The translations under genes and the position numbers were made by a program. From positions 3,629,885 through 3,693,884 of the forward strand of contig JAINUG010000055.1 in the NCBI GenBank assembly GCA_029706075.1: a DNA stretch of 64,000 bases, read 5' to 3'. This document shows, one piece after another, positions 22,371 through 32,393 of the stretch. Source of the stretch: Aldrovandia affinis (taxonomy: Eukaryota > Chordata > Actinopteri > Notacanthiformes > Halosauridae). Each line of letters opens with the position of its first letter. Positions within the stretch are counted from its first letter, which is position 1. Below the pieces are notes generated by a model. It was not told where the DNA came from. It saw nothing but the letters and a program-made list of their open reading frames with translations, and did not search any database.

Positions 22371-22929
22371 TCCACTGTTCTGGATTTGGTATCACTTGAC
22401 TGTTAACTGCTGTTCACTGTGAAAGAAATGTGTAGCCTTGCTAATGCCTGCTAATAGAAAATAACATTTGAAGGTGTTTCTGTATTTAACAACTCCAGCT
22501 CAAATAGATTTATTAACTTTTTCACTAACCTAGGAGGTGCAAGATGAACACACGGAGCTGAGGAACACATACCTGTTAGTGGCACAGCTAACACCTCCAA
22601 TTGAAGATTATTTCTATACATGCCAAATCCACATCAGCATTCAAATAACACCTGGACAAACCCTGAGTAATTCAGCTTTGCTGGATCTAAAACCACAATG
22701 CAGCATGTCTAACCATGAGCAGGACCAAGGCACAATTGTGTAGATCATTCCACAAATGTCTTGTCACCTTTTATTGGGGTCATAATTTAATGAGATCACT
22801 TTATTAGAAACTGAAGAATTCAAGAATTTAAAAAGACTTCATTCTCCTACGTCGTTGACATCTACCCTCGGAGGGAAGGAAAACATTCAGAAATTATGAA
22901 ACTGACATCTGAATTCAGTCACTTTAGTA
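22371..22929. other. Unassigned non-coding stretch
   Basis: No coding or repeat structure assigned. Confidence 0.4.
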
Positions 22930-23193
22930 TTTACACACACACACTTACACTCACACACGCACGCACACACGTGCACACACACACAGACACAGACACATGC
23001 ACACACAAAACACAGACACACGCACACACATATGCATACACATGCTCTCTGTGTCTCTCACACACACACACACGCACACACACACACACACAGACATGCA
23101 TACACATGCTCTCTCCCATACACACACACACACACACACAAACACAGACACGCGTACACATGCTCTCTCATACACACACATGCATACACAAGT

Positions 23194-23246
<53 letters not shown>

Positions 23247-23418
23247 TACACATGCATACACACACACAAACAAACACATGTTCATACACACCTACACATG
23301 CAAACATGCATACACATGCTCAGACACACATACAGACACAAACATACACACACATGCTCTCTCTCACACACTCAAACATACACATGCTCACACATGTCCA
23401 TATACACCTACACAAACA

Positions 23419-23450
<32 letters not shown>

Positions 23451-23455
23451 GGTAT
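22930..23455. repeat. Large compound CA-rich microsatellite array
   Basis: About 525 bp of interrupted (CA)n with recurring higher-order words such as catgctctct and an internal (CT)n run at about 23199-23226. It is open in several frames on both strands (up to 198 codons of His-Thr repeats), which is an artefact of the repeat. Confidence 0.95.
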
Positions 23456-25143
23456 GAAGTCAATTCACCTTTTATTGAAATATTCTGTATAAGTGGACTT
23501 TTTAGGAGTTCAGACATAACATTTTACCAATAAATGAAGAGAAGGGCACAGAAGGACAGGGAAGGACAAAATGAACAAATTAATGTATTTGTGATAATAG
23601 CTAAGGGTGCTTTCAAAATGTTGCAAGAGCCTTGTAATTTTCACAATCCGTTTGAGTCCTTAAAACGAGAGACAGCAGTTCTAATCCTTTATGGGAAAAA
23701 ACAAACAGCAGCCAAGACAGCCTCCTCTTCCCCTTTGATAGAGTGGAGAAACTCGTCCAGCAACGTATTATTTCTAAAGTAAATAAACGCTGCCTGCATT
23801 TCCTGTGCCATCCGAAGCCTCTTGTGCTGTAGCTATTTTAACGATGTAAGAAACTTATCGCTGAGTGTCAGGTGCACTGCGGAATGGGAATTCAGTCCGT
23901 GGGGCTGTTCAGGGTTCCTCTCTGTAATGAGCTTTAAAATGAACAACTCGATGGATAATTGAACTTTATGTTCCGCTCAAGCTTTGAACAATGGAGCCTC
24001 TCCCCGGCCCTCATTTTTTCCCACTTTGCGAATTTTTCAACCTCAAAATGTCACGGGAAAACCTTGCACGAGTCAACAGAATACAAAAAGAGCCCCGACT
24101 TATCCCAAGGGGACCCTGTTCTCAAGCAGTCACCTCATCTCATCCGCACGACGCCCGAAAGCGTTAATGGATCATTGACTCTGCTCTGCCCACTGGCCCC
24201 TTAACATAAAAAAATACTCCAGACTCCAGTCATTTCGTCGCACAAGCTTTTTGACAGTTTGAAATGACTGTGAATTTCTCATATTTCCAACCATTTTACG
24301 CATTACACTTATTTAAACATACAGTATTATAGCCCCCCATGATAATAATCCATTATTATTCATAACAATCCACCAGTATGAATTGTCTGTCCCATTTGTA
24401 AACTCATCACGTTTTCGCAAGGATAGACTACAATGCCGCTGGGCTTAGTAACTGGGTAACCTTTCTAGTGTTAAAGTCCTCTCTTTCCTAAGGGGGACAA
24501 TGGGTGTCATTAAAGAATTTCAGCGAGAGCCAGGAAACAATTACAGCACGTGTTCAATTCTGCATTCACCAATCGGGGAGCAGAGACAGATGGTCATTCT
24601 TCTTTGTGGCTGATTAGATTATACCTCATCAGAACGATCTCATTGAAGCTGGGAAGGCCAAGAGGGGACCATAAGAGATTAATGAAACCACACTGGGTGA
24701 GTGCTCTCTCAAGTCATGGAGCCAGTCAGCCCAAAGATTGATTGAAAGATTTCGAGCCTAACGTCAAGTGAAAATTATGCAGAGATGAGTCCAGAAAATC
24801 GGAAAACTGCCTTGACAAAATAGCGATTTGATTTCCTCGACAATTGCGGCCCTTTTTTCTCCTTTTCGTTGGATGAAAACCATATCTCAGCAAATGCATC
24901 AATGCCAAACTACAAAGCGCAGAACAATAGGTTATTTTAGCAATTAGAAGGGAGCGAACTCGTGAATTTAAAAATGCTTACTGTTTGTGCATTTTAGAAC
25001 AAAGTAGGCACAAATTATTACCATTTTTGATCAGTGCAGATGATGTCAAAATGATAGTTGCACCAGAGTTGTTATTACCACTTGTTCAGTGCATGTTACA
25101 GGGAAGGGACTGGCTGTTTTGGCATAACACATAACATAACATG
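23456..25143. other. Apparently unique non-coding DNA
   Basis: Long stretch with no transposon similarity and only short, unsupported ORFs. It is a plausible place for conserved non-coding sequence, but that cannot be judged from one genome. Confidence 0.45.
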
Positions 25144-25293
25144 TGCCATTTAGCAGACACTTACTGTATATCCAAAGCCACTTACAGTAGTGAATGCATA
25201 CATTTCTCAGTATCTGTGGTCCCAACGGCAATTGAACCCACAACTTAAGCATTGTTAACACCATGCTCTACCTACTGAGCCACCACAGAACCA
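25144..25293 (-). mobile_element. tRNA-derived SINE with L2-like tail (copy 4)
   Basis: Same family as 2341. Tail at the left (tagcagacacttactgtata, diverged) and tRNA-like head at the right. It is the most diverged copy of the five. Confidence 0.85.
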
Positions 25294-26061
25294 CTCAGAC
25301 TTGTTGTTAACCTAAGTACAGTAATACTGTATTTTAATGGTCCATTTTCCTCGCAAATATTGTTTCTTAATAATAAGCTGCAACCATAATGGTATGGAGT
25401 GTTTCCAGAGCTCAGTGATGTTTAAGACTGTGCTCTACTTGCTGTAAACAGACAACGTTAATGTTTTCAAGTCATTCAACAAAGCTGAGTTTCCATTCCT
25501 TAACAAATGGAACATTTTCTCTCAATTTTTTTTAACCCGTCTCTATAGAGAGAGAGCGCAACATAAGACGTTAAACGGATTGCGTTCTGACACCCCAAAT
25601 TAGCAGTAGCCTCTGAAACGATTGAAAAAAATAAATCATGCACTCTATTATTTACAGTGCCGGGGGAAGAAATATTGCATCAGGGTTATTTTTTTTTCGT
25701 TTTTCTTTAACACTTGCTTCCTTCGGCGCTCGTTTGAGTTTGATTGACTGTCATCAATTTTGAAGTCAGCTGAAGTCAGCAAATTATAACCCCTACGAAT
25801 CTCACCATCTCAGTCCATGGAGCAGGCCCATCCATTCCCAGCAGGCCTCCTGCACTGACAAGCCATTCATACATGAAGCAGCACGGAGGAGAAAAAAAAT
25901 GATACCCCCTGTCACATAGAGGTTATGCTGTGCCACGTACATAACGCACAGTGTTTAAAGTCAGCCAGACAGGCTTTCATTTACGACTTTATGCTACATG
26001 TACTGTTTATTGTTGCACTGCATACTGGATTCATAAAACAATTAATTAATAAGCACATGGG
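25294..26061. other. Apparently unique non-coding DNA
   Basis: No coding or repeat structure assigned. Confidence 0.4.
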
Positions 26062-26100
26062 TAACTAAAGGAAACACCAACATACAGAGTCTCATTAGGG

Positions 26101-26304
26101 CAGGGGTGTCCAATCTTATCTGAGAAGGGCCGGTGTGGGTGTAGGCTTTTGCTGTAGCCTAGCACTAAAACACCTGATTCAACTAATTCACAAATCATGG
26201 TCTACAATCAAGACCTTGATTAGTTGAATCAGGTGTTTAGTGCTGGGCTAGAACAAAAGCCTGCACCCACACCGGCCCTTCTCGGATAAGATTGGACACC
26301 CCTG
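26101..26304. mobile_element. hAT-type MITE, 204 bp, perfect 8-bp duplication
   Basis: The ends caggggtgtccaatcttatc and the exact reverse complement are flanked by cattaggg on both sides (26093-26100 and 26305-26312). The whole element is nearly palindromic: the arms read to within about 30 bp of the centre. Non-coding. The perfect ends and target duplication indicate recent insertion. Confidence 0.93.
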
Positions 26305-26367
26305 CATTAGGGCATTGGGCCACCGCGAGCCGCCAAAGCAGCTTCAATGCGCCTTTGCAAGTGTCTG

Positions 26368-28971
26368 GAACCGTCAGGATTGGTGGTGAGTGGAACCATG
26401 AGCAGAGGCTGAGAACAGGTTTTCAAAAAGGTTATTTATTTACCAGAATAAATCAAATGTCTTACAAAAGCCAGATAACAAAAACTCACTAAACACAAAT
26501 AACAAAGGAACCTAGCTACGGCATGGACATTCACAAAAAGACTAAGCACAGAAACACAGACAAGCAGAGTTTAAATAATGAGAACATAATGGGGCACAGG
26601 TGGAACACAATCTGGAACAACGATGCCACGGGCGGGAAGCCCCCTCCAACCAATGCCGCCACTCTTCCAACGCCAGTTTGACCGCCAGCAACTCGCGATC
26701 ACCAATGTCATATCTCCCCTCGTGGGAGTGAGGAATGCACAGGGGTGGAGTTTGTGGTCCGAGACCAACCGCTGGAAAATGACCGCCCCAACTCCCACGT
26801 CAGATGCGTCCACCTCCACGATGAACGGGAGAGAACTGTCTGCCATGGCTAACACCGGGGCAAATGCGAAGCGCTCCTTGAGCTTGAGAAAAAGCACTCT
26901 CCGCTTCCGGGGACCAGGCGAATCGGGTGGGCCTTCCCCGAGTCAGGGCTGTGAGAAGTGCTGCTATGGTGCCGAAGTTGCGAATAAAGCAGCGATAGAA
27001 GTTCGCAAATCCCAGGAAGCTCTGGACCACCAGGAGGTGGGGCCTGGCCAGTCTTGGACAGCTTGAGTCTTGGTTGGATCCATTTGGATGTTCCCCTGGT
27101 TAATGATGAAGGTCACAGTGGAGACGTGGAATTCACTTTTTTGTACTTTGACAAACAGTTGGAGTTGGAGCACCTGGCGGACATGCTGGATGTGTTTGTG
27201 ACAGGATTTTGAAAAAATCTAAATGTCGTCCAAGTAAACAAAAACAAACCGGTTGAGGGTGTCACTGAGCACATTGTTGATGAGAGCTTGGAACACATGG
27301 AGGGGCTGTTGGACAGACCAAAAGGCATCACCAGGTATTCATCGTGGCCAGTCGGGGTATTGAAGGCTGTTTTCCACTTGTCTTCTCGGATCCGGACCAG
27401 GTTGTATGCGTTGCGGAGATCGAGTTTGGTGTACATTGTCGCCCCCTGGAGCAACTCAAAGGCGGTGGACATCAGTATCGATTCTCTACCGTGATCTTGT
27501 TCAACGCACGGTAATCAATGCATGGACGCAGCCCTGCCACAAAGAAGAATCCCGCCCCTGCTGGTGAAGTGGAGGGGCGGATGTGACCTGCCGTTAGCAC
27601 ATCACGGAGGTAGGTCTCCATGGCGGCCGTTTCGGGCCTGGAGAGAGAGAAGAGCTTGCCCCGGGGAGGACAAGTTCCCGGCAGCAGCTCTATCACACAG
27701 TCGTAGGGTCGATGTGGTGGGAGAACCATGGCGTGGTGTTTACTGAAGACTTGGGCAAGTCATGATACTCGGGGGGCACTCAGGAAAACTCAGAAGAGAT
27801 TGGGGACACAGGAGGCGGGGCTGAGGCTCGGGACAGTAGTTATGTGCTTTGGCAAGGAGTACTCCATTCGAGGATGGCACCGGCACTCCAGTCGATGTGG
27901 GGGTTGTGTTGTGTCAGCCAAGTGTGGCCTAAGACCAGGGGAAACTCAGGGGAATGGATCAGGTGGAATTCCAGGGATTCGGTGTGTGTATCGCCCATGC
28001 TTAACCGCAGGGGAATGGTGTTGTGTTGAATGCTCCCCGAACCTAGTGGTCTGCCATCGAGCGCGGTGACCGCGAGGGGCGGATTGACCGTGTTGAGTGG
28101 CAGATGGATTTTCTGGGCTGTTCCCCTCAGCTTCTGGACATATGGCTCGAAAATGACCCGGCACACCGCAATAGTGACAACATCTCTCTCGCATTCTTCG
28201 TTCTCGGGACTGATAGTGGCGCTTGATTTACCCTGCATGCATCGGAGTCAACCCTCTCAAAGAGGTTGCCAGGCTTGACTCCGATGCATACAGGGAAATC
28301 CAGTGGCCATGCATTCTCTCCTCCGCTCACGGTGCCGGTTGTCAATCCAGATTGAGACCTCAATGAGGGTTTCAATGTCCTGCATGGCATCCTGGGTCAC
28401 CAGGTCATCCTTGAGGGCTTCACTCAGCCCGTGGCGGAAGGTGGTGAGCAGGGCCTCCGTGTTCCAGGCCCACTCCGCGGCCAGTGTCTGGAACTCAATA
28501 GCGTAGTCCGAAACTGTCCGAGAGCCCTGGCGCAGATGGAGAAGCCGGTGGGACACCTCACGCCCACTGGTGGAGTGGTCGAACCTCATCTCAGCCTTGA
28601 AAAGGGGGTTATTTATTTCCTATCCAGAATAAATCAAACGTCTTACAAAAACCACATAACAAAAAACGCACTAAACACAAATAATGAAGGAACCTAGCTA
28701 CGGCATGGACATTAACAAAAAGACTATGCACAGAAACGCAGACAAGCAGAGTTTAAATAATGAGAACATAATGGGGCACAGGTGGAACACAATCAGGAAC
28801 AATGAGACACAATAGGAAACACTCAAGACAATCAAACCATTAATCAATTAAACAATGAGACAATCAGGGAATAATCACGTGTGGACACAGTGAGGGAACA
28901 ACACAAAGTTTAGGTGGTTCTTTGGCGGCCCCTGGTGGAGGAAGCCAGAGGGGCAGACGTGACAGGATCTA
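26368..28971 (-). mobile_element. Ty3/Gypsy LTR retrotransposon fossil
   Basis: On the minus strand from right to left: an LTR-like block (28971 to about 28600, starting tgtcacgtctgcccc), gag-like sequence (RQGSRTVSDYAIEFQTLAAEW, about 28590-28260), protease/linker-like sequence (28240-27850), reverse transcriptase (around [12 protein letters not shown] and [16 protein letters not shown], 27730-27110), and the start of the RNase H region (27060-26620). A second, shortened copy of the terminal block follows at about 26620-26417. The terminal blocks (26417-26620 and 28598-28802) are similar direct repeats. The element is broken in many places and strongly shortened, with no integrase or envelope seen. 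Confidence 0.85.
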
Positions 28972-29186
28972 TATTAAGAAACCACTCCGATCAGGATAGA
29001 AATGCTTTGCCATAGGATGAAGGCGATCACTCAGAATGGCTTTGAACTTATTGCCGTTTATCTTGCCCTCGAACGGGTGGAATGGACCTAAACCATGGCA
29101 GGAAAAAGCACCCCCACACTGTAACAGGGATGACAGTATCCCTCGTTTACGCAAGTGTTTCCTTTATTTTGGCACCTACATGTGCA

Positions 29187-29919
29187 AGGTGCCTACCTGT
29201 GTTTAAACACCTGAAACATGCACATGATATACCACGCTGTCGTTTAACACCAGTGAATGATATGTCTGAGAGGGTTTTATTATTCCTTGCGTCGCTATAT
29301 TAAATGGGTGTATTTTTTCTAACGTGTTTCAGATTGCATTTTCCATTGTTTGTTTCTATTTTTTTGATACACACATATATTTTTGGTCGTTTATTGGGGA
29401 CCGGTGTCGGAAATGAACCTTTGGCTATAAACGCTTGAATGCAATGCACCTGATGCTTGTTTTTTAACATTACGACAATGCTTTTGGTATGCCCCTGATA
29501 AACAAACAAACAAACAAATAACTTAAAAAATGGCTGTTGTGATAATTGGCTGTTTCAGTGAGGTGTCAGTTGACAAATACCCAATTACAGTATGCTCCTG
29601 AGTCCTGAGTATATTTCCATAGTTTGGATGCATGTAAACATGTACCTTTTGTGTGCGTGTCCACAGCTCAGCTTTAAATCTCCTTGGAAAGGACTGGGGG
29701 AGACCGATGAACAAAACCAACATTGGCGCAGGTACTGTATCTAACGTAACAGGGTATTAATCCCGTCACTTTACAAATAAAACTTTACAGTAAGCAAGAC
29801 GGAAGGGACAGAAGCACTGGGGAAAAGATTATCATTTCAAAGTAATGGATGCATTTGCCTTTATTTTTGCAGTGCTGCCATTGCTTATTGAGATGTATTC
29901 GTTCGTAGCAAACCGGTGT
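29187..29919. other. Unassigned non-coding stretch
   Basis: No coding or repeat structure assigned. Confidence 0.4.
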
Positions 29920-30180
29920 CACACGTGCACCTCACACACTTGCACGTGCACACTCAGACACATACGCACAAAATGTGCTCAGACGCATACCCATGCACAC
30001 ACACACACCACGCTCACACACTCAGACACACATCACGCTCAGGCGCACACACACTCAGATGCACACACACACACACACACACACACTCAGATGCACACAA
30101 ACACACATGCACATACACATCACGCTCAGACGCACACACATTCAGACACACACACACACCACGCTCAGATACACACACTA
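29920..30180. repeat. CA-rich compound microsatellite
   Basis: About 260 bp of (CA)n interrupted by recurring gctcaga / actcaga words. It is open in three frames, which is a composition effect. Confidence 0.95.
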
Positions 30181-30269
30181 CCTGGTTCACCTGCGCACAC
30201 AAATTGCGAGGAGCTATGAAAAGAATCCCAGCTGATCCCGATGAGGGAGAGCTGCATTATCTCCTCCGA

Positions 30270-30625
30270 CAGGCACCTGCGTTACTCTCAAACTGATGGG
30301 CCTCGCTCCTGCACAGAGCCGATTGGGAAAATAACATCATAACGATAATGATTACAAAGGGCTGCAAGCAGAACCACAGAGGCTTCCAGCAGGCAGCAGC
30401 ACTGGCACATATACACATTATTTAATGGCCAGGGCCGGATTTGAACTGACAAGCCACATATCTGGAACATACAAAATCCTGATCATATCAAAGCAGTTAA
30501 AGGATGGTTTTAACTTTAACAAGCCTGCTTTATTCTCAAACCAATGATATTCACTCTGCACAGAGCAGATTGGTGAAAATAACATCATAACATAATGATT
30601 ACCAAGAGCTGCAGGGCTGTAAAAT
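30270..30625. repeat. Local direct duplication, about 245 bp apart
   Basis: The block at 30288-30370 (ctgcacagagccgattggga, then aaaataacatcataacg) recurs at 30533-30620 with roughly 80% identity in the same orientation. Between them, 30421-30480 resembles 38671-38720 (tttaatggccagggcc), so this is probably part of a dispersed repeat that was duplicated in tandem. Confidence 0.6.
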
Positions 30626-30659
30626 ATACCTATATACACACACACATATATATATATAT

Positions 30660-30812
30660 TGTGGCAGCCGTCTGGAGACATTCTGTGGGGTGGTAGTTGA
30701 GGGATGGTATATAGTATCCTGCTGGCTCCACCCATGCACCTTTGCTGGTGTATAGTGATTTTGTTATTGATCGATGGTGGCGTTGAAACCCAACACCCAT
30801 GGTCCTGCCACA
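30660..30812 (+). mobile_element. Shortened solo LTR of the TGTGGCA family
   Basis: Begins tgtggcagccg and ends ggtcctgccaca, like the solo LTR at 12781-13297, but only 153 bp remain. It sits inside a TA microsatellite (atatat on both sides). Fossil. Confidence 0.75.
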
Positions 30813-31095
30813 ATATATATATTGTTACGGATAGAAATCAACCTGCGTTGTAATAACCAGGCGTACAATATTGGACGTAACACTAAGCCACTTAATCAAT
30901 AACCACAACCCGTAAGCAGTACCAGTGAAACAGTGGTATAGAAAAATTAAACATATATTTATTAATATGTATACATTTAATGATTGTTCTCTCTATCTAT
31001 AACATGAAAGTCATTTAAAAGACAGAAGCAGGTTGCAAGGTCTCACCAGGCAGCCAGCTAGCGGTTCCAGACCCTCGAAGATGACAGGGGAGGTC
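30813..31095. other. Unassigned AT-rich stretch
   Basis: No coding or repeat family assigned. Confidence 0.35.
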
Positions 31096-31193
31096 TTACC
31101 TTTGTACCATTTCAGGTTATTCATTGGACTTGAACTGCTTAAATTTCAGTAAAAATTGGAAAATTGGGGTGTTCTAAAACTTTTGACCGGTAG
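31096..31193. mobile_element. Tc1/mariner right-end fragment
   Basis: The segment ends aacttttgaccggtagtgta, the outer end of a common fish Tc1 family. About 100 bp remain. Confidence 0.6.
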
Positions 31194-31208
31194 TGTATAT
31201 ATATATTT

Positions 31209-31345
31209 TGTAGTGCCACTGGGTTTGGCGATATAAACAGGACTTTTTCAGAGGTTGTAGGCAAAGAAAGGAGGAGGCTGGATTCCCCCAAAAAACACTA
31301 ATTTAATTAATAATTTTCTCTCAAAATACAAAATAAAGTCTTCAA
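31209..31345 (-). mobile_element. Partial LTR related to the solo LTR at 61861
   Basis: Read on the minus strand it ends with cccagtggcactaca and includes the stretch equivalent to 62215-62312 (agtgttttttgggggaatcc). It is an outer LTR piece in reverse orientation, about 230 bp upstream of the full-length element. Fossil. Confidence 0.6.
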
Positions 31346-31576
31346 TCAATAATTTAAAAATGAAAGAAAATTAAAAAATCTACCAAAACCATAAAATTAA
31401 TTTAAGCAATGCATGAGGCCTGCAGCATGAATCACTGCCCTCCAACCTATCTCAGGGTGCGTGTCCACCAGAAGCGATGAAAGCGGCCGGAAGTCATTAA
31501 TTTTCACTGGGAGCTGGCAACGGTAGGTGAAGTCAGCGTGCCCAGCAACGAAAGAAAGTTGTGCAGACTAACTTAT

Positions 31577-32289
<713 letters not shown>

Positions 32290-32393
32290 TATGGTGGAGA
32301 ATGCGGGCAGAGGGCATCACTTATAGGCAAGAGGAGGTAGTGCAAGTGAGTGGGATTTTTGATTTTTGATTTTGATTTTTGAAAGCGATACAG

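Larger units (their letters stand above)
26062..29186 (-). mobile_element. Tc1/mariner element (family T1, copy D), twice interrupted
   Basis: Parts of one deleted Tc1 copy are spread over about 3.1 kb: the left end at 26062-26100, a second part at 26313-26367, and the right part at 28972-29186, which ends with tttcctttattttggcacct. The gaps are a hAT MITE (26101-26304) and a Ty3/Gypsy fossil (about 26368-28971). The order of the Tc1 parts matches copies A and E, confirming a single original element. Confidence 0.8.

Noticed and set aside
22896-23533. Several ORFs up to 198 codons rich in His and Thr or Cys and Val
   Set aside because: Pure readings of the CA array on both strands. The same holds for 29845-30296, 46132-46710 and 50373-50731.
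29500-29522. (CAAA)n run as a LINE tail
   Set aside because: Only about five units and no LINE sequence next to it.
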